Assembly: GCA_016110215.1 (NCBI GenBank)
Contig: JADWQD010000005.1
Span: forward strand, 1,984,001-2,048,000
DNA: 64,000 nt
Direction of reading: 5' to 3'
DNA from: Capronia americana
Lineage: Eukaryota > Ascomycota > Eurotiomycetes > Chaetothyriales > Herpotrichiellaceae
This document shows positions 22,115-32,119 of this stretch, piece after piece. Below the pieces are notes generated by a model that saw only the letters and a program-made list of their open reading frames with translations, had not been told where the DNA came from and made no database searches. Within the stretch, counting starts at the first letter, position 1, and each line of letters opens with the position of its first letter. A program made the position numbers and the translations under genes.

Positions 22115-25100
22115 ATGGATTTCGGAACATTTCAGGATTTCTTGGGGCTGCCAGACAGCGGGGCCGATGCCGATTTACAGGACAGTCAAGAAGACTGTGC
22201 GTATTCGCTCTCATCAACCTACGATTTCTGTCCTAACTTCAATTTCGACACACCAGGCGTTCCAATTGGCAATGGAGGCTTCAATGCTCTGATTGCACCA
22301 CCACGGCCAAATGTGGCTAGTGGTATTGGACTCGAGGTCTTCCAGTCCCAATCGCAGCCCGAGCCCTTCCAGCCCCAGTTGCAGCCCGAGCTCCTCCAGC
22401 CCCAATCGCAGCCTCGGCATCTGCCTCAGCCACAGTTCTCTCCACTTGGATTCCCAGCTCCGAACGGTTATCTCGGTGTCCCAAACCACACAGCATTCCA
22501 ACCTACTGCCTATTCCCCGCCCGGTTCCTGGCCTGCGATGGCTTACAATGCTCAACAGCAACTCCCTCTCAACGACTTGACCAATGTCCATGCTTACAAG
22601 GCAAGCTCGTCACCGGAGCCGGGAGACGGTCATGGCGCTCCAGGCAAGCCACATCGGCGAGGCTATCAAGCGTGTCAAAACTGCAGATCGCGTAAAGTGA
22701 AATGCGATTTAGGCAGTAAGTGACACAAGCGCCAGCATGTTGCAATGTCACTGACAACGCGTGTCGCAGGTGTCGATGCGCCGGCCGAACCCCCATGCCG
22801 GCGATGCCTACGCGAGCGCCTCCAATGTGAATTTGCACCGACTCGAAAGAAGCAAAAGCGGCTGGACGGCACAGCAAGAGATGTTTCCTCCCCCTCTGGC
22901 AGTGTCCAGACGTCCGTGAATAACAGCGCATCTCACTACGGTCTTTCCCAAGATCCACAGCAGACTGCTGCACTTCCTGCGACGAACGGGTTTCCTCGAC
23001 AGTCTTGGTCGCCTCATCTGTCCAACAATTCCCGGCCCTCGCTTACTTCGCAGCCCCGTAACGAGCCTCACCGCGCGCAAGGATCTTCCATGTATCCTAG
23101 CCCAGCAAGTAACAAGCCCAGTTCTGACATTCACCTCCACAGTCAGGCCGCGGCGGCAACCTTAGGTGCTCAAGTGTCAACTTCACAGGACAGTCTCATG
23201 GCTCTGGTCGATGCAGCTCATGTCTTTGAAAGTGCCGCTCCAGGTGACAAGGAAAGCCCATTGTCTGACCGCGGCGCCCGCAAGAAGACAATATCAAGTC
23301 TGAGCCGTGGCGGACCTGAGGAGCCGAGCGCTGTTGGTCTATCTCCGGCTGAGCAAGCGGAGCAGGAAGCTGGCATGAAGACGTGGTCTCAGATGCGCTT
23401 TGTTCGCAATGGTTGGTTCACTGCCTGGGAAGCCATGCAGTATGTCGAGTACTTTTACGCCAACTTGGCCCCCATGACTCCGGTCGTTTTCCCTGATTTC
23501 AGGTCACCCGTCAAACATCACGCGCTGCTCGCCGATGAGCCCATTCTGGCTCTCGCAATCCTGGCTATCGCTTCGCGTCACATGCCACTTTCTGGTAACG
23601 CGGCGGTGTCTCGGTCCTACCAAATCCACGACAAACTGTGGACTCATCTCCGGCGGCAGGTGGAACGACTTCTCTGGGGCCAGGAACAATTTGGCGGAGG
23701 ATTCTGTGGAGGTGGCAGTACGGCGAAACTTCAGGAAACCAAAACTGGTCAACTTACCTGGCAAGGCAGCCTACGAACTTTGGGCACTATTGAGGCGCTC
23801 TTGCTGCTCACCGACTGGCAGCCACGAGCTCTGCATTTCCCTCCTGGAGATGAAGAGAATGGTCTTCTCGACCGCAGTTTGCTCATGTCGGTCGAGACGG
23901 ACTCCAAGTTAGGGAGGCAAACGGAAGAGCGGCTCAGTACTAGAGACTACGACAATCTCCCCTACGCTAGCTGGCTCGAACCGGCCTGGAGATCCGACAA
24001 GATGTCATGGATGATTCTTGGGCTCGCTCAAAGCCTTGCCTTTGAGCTTGGTGTCTTCGACACTAACCACTTCAACTGCCGCCATGACCATGGGCCTGAT
24101 TCCGAATGTGCGCGTAAGAGACGCGTGCGACATTTGGTCCTTGTCTATGTCGCTCAGACTAGCGGTCGAATGGGCGTTCAGTCGTCTCTCAACGTCGACG
24201 AATGGGAATCTGACACCATCTGGGACAAGACAAGCCGAAAGCAAGACCACCCCATCGATCTCATGCAAGGATGCTGGGTACATATTGCTAGGATCATGAA
24301 TCAAGCCAACCGGGAGATCTTCTCATCCCACCAATTCACCAGAGAACTCACCGCGAGTGGAAGATACAAAGAATCCATCGCCACCTTCGTGCCTTTGCTC
24401 CACAATTGGAAGAATGAGATCGACAGATTGAAGGTCCACATTCACCCAGTCATGCAATGCATTCTGCTCATGGAGTACGAATACGCCCGGCTCTACATCA
24501 ATTCACTGGGGCTGCAAAAGGTGGTTGAGTCCTGGGTGGAGGGCGGTGCGACCATGCGGAGAGCAACCCTTGCCAAGATCTCTGAAGAGAACAAGCCTTT
24601 CATTGACGAAGTGACAGAAGCTGCTCTCAACATATTGGATCTTGTCATCGACGGCCTTGCTGCCCAGGGCTATCTCAGGAACGCCCCAGTCCGCACCTAT
24701 CTCCGCAGCTTGTCCGGCATGATGTTCACGCTGAAGGTGAGTGCCCTACCTCGAAGTTTCCTTGTGACCAGTCTAATCTCTTGCAGCGATTCAGCCTGGG
24801 TATCCACGAAGAACTAGTGCGCAAATGCCTCCAGAGGCTGGAGAAGATCACAGATCTCATGTCCGAGCAAGTCGTCGACGACGTCCACCTAGCTTCATCC
24901 ACCTCCCGGTTGGTACAGAACATACTAGGCAACGTGAAACAGACTTTGATTCGAGTCCAAATCCCTGGCACTGGCTCAGCCGGCCCAAGTCGAGAACAAT
25001 CAGGTCCACCGTCTCCGCATGGCCATGATAGCGTCAGTGATCAACTCCCACAGCAGCTTGTGGCTAGTCATCCTGTGCAATCAAAGTTCGAATTTTACGG

Positions 25101-25437
25101 AACAGGCCCTGACCCCCTCGCTGGCATTCAAGCGAGGTCTATGGCCGACCTGGACTCGCAGACCTTTGTGCCGCCACCTAACTTTGGAGATCACGACATG
25201 GACTTTCCATTGCCAGACGATGTCAACATGGCCTCGGGAATGGACCTTGCCGGTGGTGACTGGCTCGCGCTCCCACTCGACAACCTGTGGGGAGGCGACG
25301 AAGCGACAGTCGACCAAGGATTTGGGGGCATCGGTCCGACTTTAGGCGGGAGAGATCTGCTGGAAGCCATCACCAACCGCAATTACAGCCAGATGCAGTG
25401 GAACGGCAATCAGACGTTTGGCTTTGGCAATATTTGA
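22115..25437 (+). CDS. Zn2Cys6 binuclear-cluster transcription factor
   Basis: Three exons: 22115-22715, 22770-24736 and 24787-25437, giving 1072 residues. Introns are 54 and 50 bp with good GTAAGT/GTGAGT donors. The N-terminus is Gln/Pro-rich, with QPQLQPELLQPQSQP-like repeats. The zinc cluster has Cys187, 190, 197, 210, 213 and 220: spacing C-x2-C-x6-C-x12-C-x2-C-x6-C. The 12-residue loop (DLGS followed by VDAPAEPP) is long for the family and is split by intron 1 between Gly and Ser. This long-loop arrangement occurs in Aro80-like regulators, but I do not assign orthology. A basic RKKQKR follows. The fungal transcription-factor middle-homology region spans about 400-820. An acidic C-terminus could be an activation domain. 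Target genes are unknown. Confidence 0.88.
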
Positions 25438-26116
25438 AGGATGAAGGGGCGGGGGCGGAGAGGAATCTCGTTTCATATTGTGCCCCGTCATTGGGTGATT
25501 TGAAGGGTGATCGGATGCCTGCCTCGCCGCGCAGCTAGCATCGCGACTCTACGATCTAAGGCTTTGGGTCATTGATATGGACCGTTGAATTACGAAGTTA
25601 TGATCATGGCCATAACGATGATAGCAGATGAGCGATGGCATACATGAGGATAGTGACGATGAACTTGCCATGCGCATCAGATACATATCTGACATAACGA
25701 AGATACGAACAAGCATGGCTTGATGACTGCACCGCCAGCTGAAGCTTTGAGCGGAAACGGAACGCGGAGTAACTTTCTTCCCGAACCGCCCCGCAATTTC
25801 TTCAACTCGTGCCACTGTTCCACTCCACCCGCTCCACCAACTACTGCTTTACTGAACTCAACACCTACTGTGCCTGTGCACTCTTTCTGTCTCTCAATTC
25901 TTCCTCTTCGTGGCCGCATGTTTGATTACTTCGTGTAGGCCCCTGCTCCGCGCGCAAACAAGACCCGAGACTGGCCAAAGCACTTCCTGCGTCCTCGTAT
26001 GACCAAGCCCGCCGCGCGTCCGCAGTCCTCTACGACTCTCTCGAGTCTCGGCGCATTGACAATGTGGTACCCGGAGCCGCTTGCTGGTGCTGTACAACCT
26101 CAACGGTAGCCGCGGC
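25438..26116. other. Intergenic region and probable palH 5' leader
   Basis: Several short frames occur, including one of 72 codons at 25720-25938, none with a recognisable domain. The stretch probably contains the palH promoter and upstream leader. Confidence 0.45.
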
Positions 26117-28610
26117 ATGTCCGACGATGCTTCAATCACTGTTCGCCAACTATGGGGACAATTGAGCACTCCGGCTGCGAGCCACACGGCCTCCGACACA
26201 TGGTGCACGCCTTTGATTTTACCAAGTGGAGGTTTGCGCGAGACGTCTTCTGTGAGAGGAACCCTACTAAGAGCGGACAGGCATATTCATCTTCGGAGAT
26301 GACACCACCACCACTCTTCACGCCAAGGTCACATTCAAGCTGCCTTGCGAGAACCCGGATCCTATCATAAGCCCTGATACCACCGGCAACTCGTCTGTCG
26401 TCGGCTTCTCCAATCCCTTCTATGCCTCCATTTCCCCACAGATATTCGCCCTTGCCACGGCGACGGTCATCAGCTACATCCTTGTTATTCTCATCTTCAT
26501 CACGCCGAGGACATTCTACCTCGGAGGGCCAGGAGGAGGAACGCGCTTCTTGGGCCGGCGCGGCATAATAACAGGATCTTATGGCTCATCATCTGTGGTG
26601 GGAGTGGGACGCAGGCCTCTTCTCCAGAAGATCGCTACGGTCACTGTGGCCATCTCGCTCACCATTGCGACCGCCGACACCTTCAATGTTGCCGAACGCC
26701 AATACAACCAAGGTTACATCGACTCTAGTCAGCTGGTTGACAATGTCGTTGACAGCCTGGAGATCCGGATCATTCGGGTCATATCAGATACTTTCTTGTG
26801 GCTCGCTCAAGTACAGACCTTGATACGATTGTTCCCTCGGCATAAGGAGAAGGTTACCATTAAGTGGCTTGGTTTTGCCATGGTCAGTTTCGACACAATT
26901 TTCAGCATCTTGGACTCTTTCGTCAGCGGCAGCCCCAGGACCCGACCAAGGAGTTTCTCGGATGCAATCCCCGCGCTCAACTACCTGTTTGAATTGGCCA
27001 TCTCTCTAATCTATGCATCCTGCGTGGTTTATTATTGTCTCTCGAAAAGACGGTTCGCGTTCTGGCATCCGAAGATGAAGAATATATGTTTGGTCGCACT
27101 GCTTTCACTTATTTCTGTCGTTATTCCGGTGGTTTTCTTCATTCTAGATATATCGCAGCCGGATCTGGCGGGATGGGGTGAATATATTCGATGGGTCGGC
27201 GCCGCGGCCGCAAGTGTCGTCGTCTGGGAATGGGTGGAAAGAATCGAGTCTCTGGAACGGGACGAGAGAAAAGACGGCATTCTGGGACGGGAAATATTTG
27301 ATGGGGATGAAATGTTGAACATGACTCCATCAGAGGATGCAAGCTGGCGCGGAGACCTGGGACCAGACCACAATGGCGGGGGGAGCAAGGGTATAGGTGA
27401 AAGGATGGCCTCACAGTATCGGCGAGTTCGCGTTCGGCTTCCACTGCGGAAACGAAGGAAGAGAGCGCCGCCAGACGGTATTACTACTGGCGCTGATGCT
27501 ATGGACGCAGACGGTCAAGCCATTCCTGATTCCCAATTTGTGATACCTCAGCAAGCAACGACCCCTCCCAATCGCAGCGATACTGGAAGCGCCACCAGCA
27601 CGGTCTATGCTGTGCGATACCACAATCTTACAAGTCCGTCGCCAAACCAGCAACCAGAACTGCATCTGGAAGGAGACGCACCCACTGGCGGTGACGCCCC
27701 GAAGGATTCCGATGACTCCGGCTCTTCGCCAGTTGATGCAGATAAAGAATTGGCACTGCAAACTGTGGCGCGGACCACCACGGCATCACAAGGCCGCAAT
27801 CTTTGGCAAGCTGTCCAGAACCCATTCAAAAGACGCAGGTCTGAACCGCCGGCAGAAGTGGCTGATGCCCAAAATGCTAGTGGCGTACGTCGGTCACCCA
27901 TTGACCGCACTCTGAATCTGCGGGACCGGTTAGGAGCGTTTGCGTCTGCGCAAAGAGAGCGATTTGGTGCTCGAGGCAATATCGCAGCTGCTGCCCTGCC
28001 TGTCACAGTTATACCAGCGCCGAAGAGTAACGGACGGACCTGGTCTCCTGATGATGTCCAAGAAATCCCGACCGAGGAAGAGTCGATCCGAATGGCAAAT
28101 ATGGACCAACCAGTGCCCAGGCAGGGATCTGTCGGAGGACATCAGGTTTCGTCCCAGGTGGTCTTCATCCCAGCACCCGTAAACGGTCGAACCTGGTCTC
28201 CAGATGAAGCACATCTTCACTCCCCGCCGACCCCCGTGCCCACACGGCCGGATGCTGTCGCCTTACGCCACTCGGCATCAAGTTCGGGACAAGCTCATTC
28301 ACCTCAGCAGGTCTATACACCTAGAGGATCGCTGATAATCTCCGAGAGTGACCCTAGGCCCAGCCGAGTGATTGATGCTTCTTACCCGACGTCGCCAAGG
28401 TCTGCCACTTACGCGCGACCTCCGGGGGTTGCCCCGATTGCGGAAGATACATCAAACGAGGCGAGCAGTGAGGTCACAACGCAGCGCCCACCAGCAAGCA
28501 CAGCTGCTTCGACTCCGGCCCAAGAAGGCACAGATACTGCAAGAGAACGCCCAGCTGCTGGAATTCCTCACTCGGCGAGCGATGGGAGAGATACAGGTGG
28601 CACAGAATGA
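26117..28610 (+). CDS. palH: PalH/Rim21 ambient-pH sensor, seven-transmembrane
   Basis: Two exons: 26117-26231 and 26281-28610, giving 814 residues. The 49-bp intron has an unusual GTTTGC donor and ends GGACAG; the join makes LPSGGIFIFGDD and is needed to connect the N-terminal and membrane parts. The ectodomain has WCTPLILPSGG and FKLPC. Seven hydrophobic segments follow from about residue 95, with ITPRTFYLGGPGGG, then AISLTIATADTF and the diagnostic FLWLAQVQTLIRLFPRHKEK. The long cytoplasmic tail (about 340-814) is polar and Pro-rich; it contains two copies of NGRTWSPD. PalH senses neutral to alkaline pH at the plasma membrane and signals through PalF, ESCRT components and PalB to process PacC. 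The start codon is the first in-frame ATG; an upstream in-frame stop lies near 26050. Confidence 0.9.
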
Positions 28611-28993
28611 CTCTCAAAATAGAAATTTCACTCGTTAGATACCATCTTTTCTCCAGATCGCACCCCTTTCGTAACCGCTCTCCTATAGCAATGCGCGTAG
28701 GTGCTATGTAAAGCGGTAGGAACTCAGCTGTAGTCTGCTGCCTCTCGGACCCTGTGATGCGGAGTAGCTGTACTGTGGAACACTCTTGCGCAATTGTGGT
28801 GAAATTGTTCTGCCTGAGCATGTGCGCACCAGTCGCATTGATTTCGCTGATCACACGTCCCCCCCAGTGCTGGGCTTATCAATGCTGTCAGAGTTGCGTT
28901 TCCTGCCCAAGTCCCTGCGAAGCTTCCGATATGAGTGCGGAGGTGTAAGCCACAGTGCGGACCAGCGCCTCGACTTTTCAATGAGGCCGCATT
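28611..28993. other. Intergenic region, nothing recognised
   Basis: 383 bp between two plus-strand genes. It holds the palH 3' end and F-box gene promoter; no other feature is seen. Confidence 0.5.
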
Positions 28994-30877
28994 ATGACCT
29001 TCCGTGCCAGTCATCTCTACCGCAATGGCCCGGAAGTTGAGGGCGCCTTTGGCGTGAACTCGATCCCTTTGACAGTCGTCGCACATATCATTTCCTACCT
29101 CGAAGATGACGTCGCCTCACTGGCGCGACTCTGCCGCACCTCTCGTGTTCTCTGGTACATGACACTGCCGCACTTGTGGAAAAATGTCACGTTGAAGTCA
29201 TACAGCACCATTCGTTACAAGGATGATGTGCCCGAGGGGTTTGGGAGCGCAAGCCCCTTCTCGATGGGGTTGAACGCGCTGGTCACACGAAATGTATCGA
29301 GTCTGGTGCGGTCGCTGAGCCTCGAGGGCGAGTTCAGCGCGGCAGACCTAAACGAACATGCAAGAGCTGGGCGGGTGTCGGAGAGCACCATGATCTTGAA
29401 CATTGCTATCCGCGCGGTCCTGGACCAGTGCGTCCACCTCGAGAAGTTCCGCTGGGACCTGAATGTACGGATACAACCCAATGTCTACTCCGGGCTGGCG
29501 AAGCTGGCGCGGTTAGAAACACTGTGGCTTCGTTTCCCTTCAAGCAGATCTCCTCAACCAGCATATGAAATCCCGCCGTTACCGACCATCAAGTCTTTGA
29601 CGTGGACGCACTACGACCCTTTGTGTTATCCCGACGACATTTCCACCCTTCTATTCCACGCCACGAAGCTTGAGAACTTGACCATGCATTTTTCCCCACG
29701 GATGCGTGAACAAGGCGAGCCCTCTGTGATGCTGACGCACTTCTTCCGGAAGAACATTGCCGCAAAGAGAAAACTTCGCCTGAAGAGTATGGGTGTGTAT
29801 AATCTCCTGAACAGTGCCGATCCAACCGAGTGTCTTTATGCGGTGGAGACCACCGGAATAGAGCATTTCACCACTGTGAACACATTTGGCCTCGACGAAG
29901 ACGCTCCCGTGGTGGACGGCGGTTCCAGGTTCGCCAGCGCCACGCATTTCATTGATCGAACATGGCATATGATAGTGAAGGCGGAGGAGCATGCCCCGAG
30001 ACCCAAAAGCATGAGGGTTGACCACTTACACAGGAGGCATGCACAGGATTTGGGCAAGTTTGTGGGTTTGGAGAAGCTGTATCTCATCAACGCACGGTAC
30101 AAGCAAAACAGCTCGAGCGGAGCCCCCCTAAATGGCCATAGCGAGAGCTCACCGGAGTCGACCGACTTGTCGCCATACCACAAAGCAGCGACCGACGAGG
30201 TCCGCTCCTCAAGAAACACGCCAGTTCGCGCCATGTCCGCATCGGCGGCGGCTTCCATCTCCCTTCGCGACCTATACCTAGACAACATCTGCAACGTCTG
30301 CGGGCCGACCCTCAAACACCTCATCCTTCCTGCCCGCTGGCCCCTTCCCACCGCAATCACAGCCCGGCTGATCCGATCGTGCCCGAATCTAACGCAGCTC
30401 GCCGCAGCTCTCGACTGCCTTGAAGATTCCCAGACCGAAGTGCTGAAGCTCCTTGTACCGTTCTTGAGCGACTTGTGGGCCATTCGTATCCTTGCTCCTC
30501 TCGGCCAGGAAGCATGTGGGCAGGAAGGGAGGAAGAACGTAGAAAGCTACGACAAGTTCGTCAACCTACCAGATTACGTCCACGAGGAGATGATCTCAAG
30601 CACCTTGGCAGAACGAAGCGGCGGCCCAGGCGCACAGAGCACGGACTTTGCCAAGCTGAGGTATATCGGGCTGGGCTGGAAGGTCTGGGAGGTCGGACCG
30701 GTGGTGGAAGAGGCTGTTGGGAGGAACGGCGACCGTGACGAGGGCTATGAAGAGGACGGCACGGACGGTCAAAACAAGACCCCCAAATTTGTGTACAAAA
30801 GACGATTCAAACGGATCGATGAGAAGGACGTCCAGCATGTCGAGATCTGGAAAATGGACTCGCTGGATATTGTCTGA
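28994..30877 (+). CDS. F-box protein, likely with leucine-rich repeats
   Basis: A single frame of 627 codons begins with ATG at 28994. The F-box is at residues 20-65: IPLTVVAHIISYLEDDVASL, then ARLCRTSRVLWYMTLPHLWK. After it come weakly repeated leucine-rich segments (LVRSLSLEGEF, LARLETLWLRFPS, TKLENLTMHF, GLEKLYLINARY, SLRDLYLDNICN, TLKHLILPAR) that suggest an LRR-like substrate-binding part. The C-terminus is acidic and ends in a basic stretch. F-box proteins bind Skp1 in SCF ubiquitin ligases and recruit substrates; the substrate here is unknown. No intron is required. The neighbourhood gives no functional hint. Confidence 0.85.
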   Translation: MTFRASHLYRNGPEVEGAFGVNSIPLTVVAHIISYLEDDVASLARLCRTSRVLWYMTLPHLWKNVTLKSYSTIRYKDDVPEGFGSASPFSMGLNALVTRNVSSLVRSLSLEGEFSAADLNEHARAGRVSESTMILNIAIRAVLDQCVHLEKFRWDLNVRIQPNVYSGLAKLARLETLWLRFPSSRSPQPAYEIPPLPTIKSLTWTHYDPLCYPDDISTLLFHATKLENLTMHFSPRMREQGEPSVMLTHFFRKNIAAKRKLRLKSMGVYNLLNSADPTECLYAVETTGIEHFTTVNTFGLDEDAPVVDGGSRFASATHFIDRTWHMIVKAEEHAPRPKSMRVDHLHRRHAQDLGKFVGLEKLYLINARYKQNSSSGAPLNGHSESSPESTDLSPYHKAATDEVRSSRNTPVRAMSASAAASISLRDLYLDNICNVCGPTLKHLILPARWPLPTAITARLIRSCPNLTQLAAALDCLEDSQTEVLKLLVPFLSDLWAIRILAPLGQEACGQEGRKNVESYDKFVNLPDYVHEEMISSTLAERSGGPGAQSTDFAKLRYIGLGWKVWEVGPVVEEAVGRNGDRDEGYEEDGTDGQNKTPKFVYKRRFKRIDEKDVQHVEIWKMDSLDIV

Positions 30878-30962
30878 GTTAGAGTAATTGAATCTCCACT
30901 TCGAGGCGAGGTCATGGCGGGTGAGCAGGACCTCCGAGAGAAATAATGTATTGCATGACCCG

Positions 30963-31067
30963 GATGATCTCGCTGCCGCTGCGCTACATATTAGACACTT
31001 TGGTAAGTACTCCTGTACTTGTAAGAAAACAACGTTATTTCGATATACGGCCGCCTGGGTATTCAGT
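30963..31067 (+). repeat. Imperfect tandem duplication, unit A
   Basis: Unit A begins GATGATCTCGCTGCC. It shares this start, then AGACACTT, GTACTTGT-AGAAAA, and GCCTG-GTATTCAGT in the same order with unit B, which begins exactly 120 bp later. Confidence 0.7.
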
Positions 31068-31082
31068 TGGTGCACGATAAGA

Positions 31083-31168
31083 GATGATCTCGCTGCCCTA
31101 GATGTCAGACACTTGAGTACTTGTGAGAAAAAGCATGATTCTGACATACAGCAGCCTGCGTATTCAGT
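31083..31168 (+). repeat. Imperfect tandem duplication, unit B
   Basis: Second unit, about 19 bp shorter than unit A because of internal gaps. The first 15 bp and the last part (GCCTGCGTATTCAGT) match unit A almost exactly. Confidence 0.7.
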
Positions 31169-32119
31169 CGAAGCCTGTCGCCGGGAGTACAGCAGGTAGG
31201 CCCGAGACTTGCCTTCGCTCCTCCCGTTGTCTCTCCGCCAAGAAACCGACGTCATTGGACGCACCAGGCTTCATCGCTCTGATCCGTCAGTGCGAAAGGG
31301 CAGGTCCGCCGAAGTGCCCAACGGCTCCGTGCAAGGCCAGAAATTCTGGCAGGCGGTGTCTGGCGCGTGGAGGGCTGTGATCGGACGGAGGGGAAGGCGC
31401 AGAAGTCGCAATGCATACAGGTGGAGCTTGTAATGAAAGTTTCGCCGCTGAACAGCCACTGAACATTCTTCTTGGCGGGTCGCCTCGACAATTCTGGGTT
31501 AATCTGGCCTCAAATGTGCCGTCGTGGAAAGGAAATGTGACTGACGGCCAAAACGAGGCGTTCCATTCACTAGCACCGCCCTACACGTCGGGTTGCGCAC
31601 TCGACACCTTGAGGCAATGGGAAGCAGGTTTCCGGTATCCTCGTGAAATGCAGGTCGGTCAAGGAAACCTTTGTTCACTGCGGTGAGCCTTTCCCGCTGT
31701 AATGCGCAACCGTCATGCAACGATATTTTCAGCTAATCAACGTCTGCTTACCACCTACACCTTTGGGAGGATGGGTAAATCTGACCTTGGCTAGGTGACC
31801 GAGTGTAACCACTAATGTGTGTCTCTTCGAGGACTTTTGGTTCACCGGTCCAACCTTCCAAGGCTGATTCCACTTTTCCGAGGAGGATCACACAGTACTC
31901 GGTAGATTGTCCTTAATTTCCATTGGCTATCTGATCACGGACCCCGGTCCCCGCCTCAGGCGCAAATGTTTCGTACGAGTACACCAATATCAACATACCA
32001 TATCCGGGCGCTCCTTGTGGAGATCTTTCGTCGCTTTCGCTGGGCGACAAAATTGCAGCCAAGAAACCAAGTTCAAGATGTGGAAACGTGGGAGAGCACA
32101 AGAGAACATGGTCCTTGCA

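Larger units (their letters stand above)
30878..32119. other. Intergenic region with a tandem duplication
   Basis: About 1.2 kb between convergent genes. The left part holds the imperfect duplication at 30963-31168. The rest has only short frames without a recognisable family. Confidence 0.5.

Noticed and set aside
30596..31264. Frame of 222 codons on the minus strand across the F-box gene end
   Set aside because: It overlaps the F-box coding sequence in antisense and crosses the tandem repeats; no domain.
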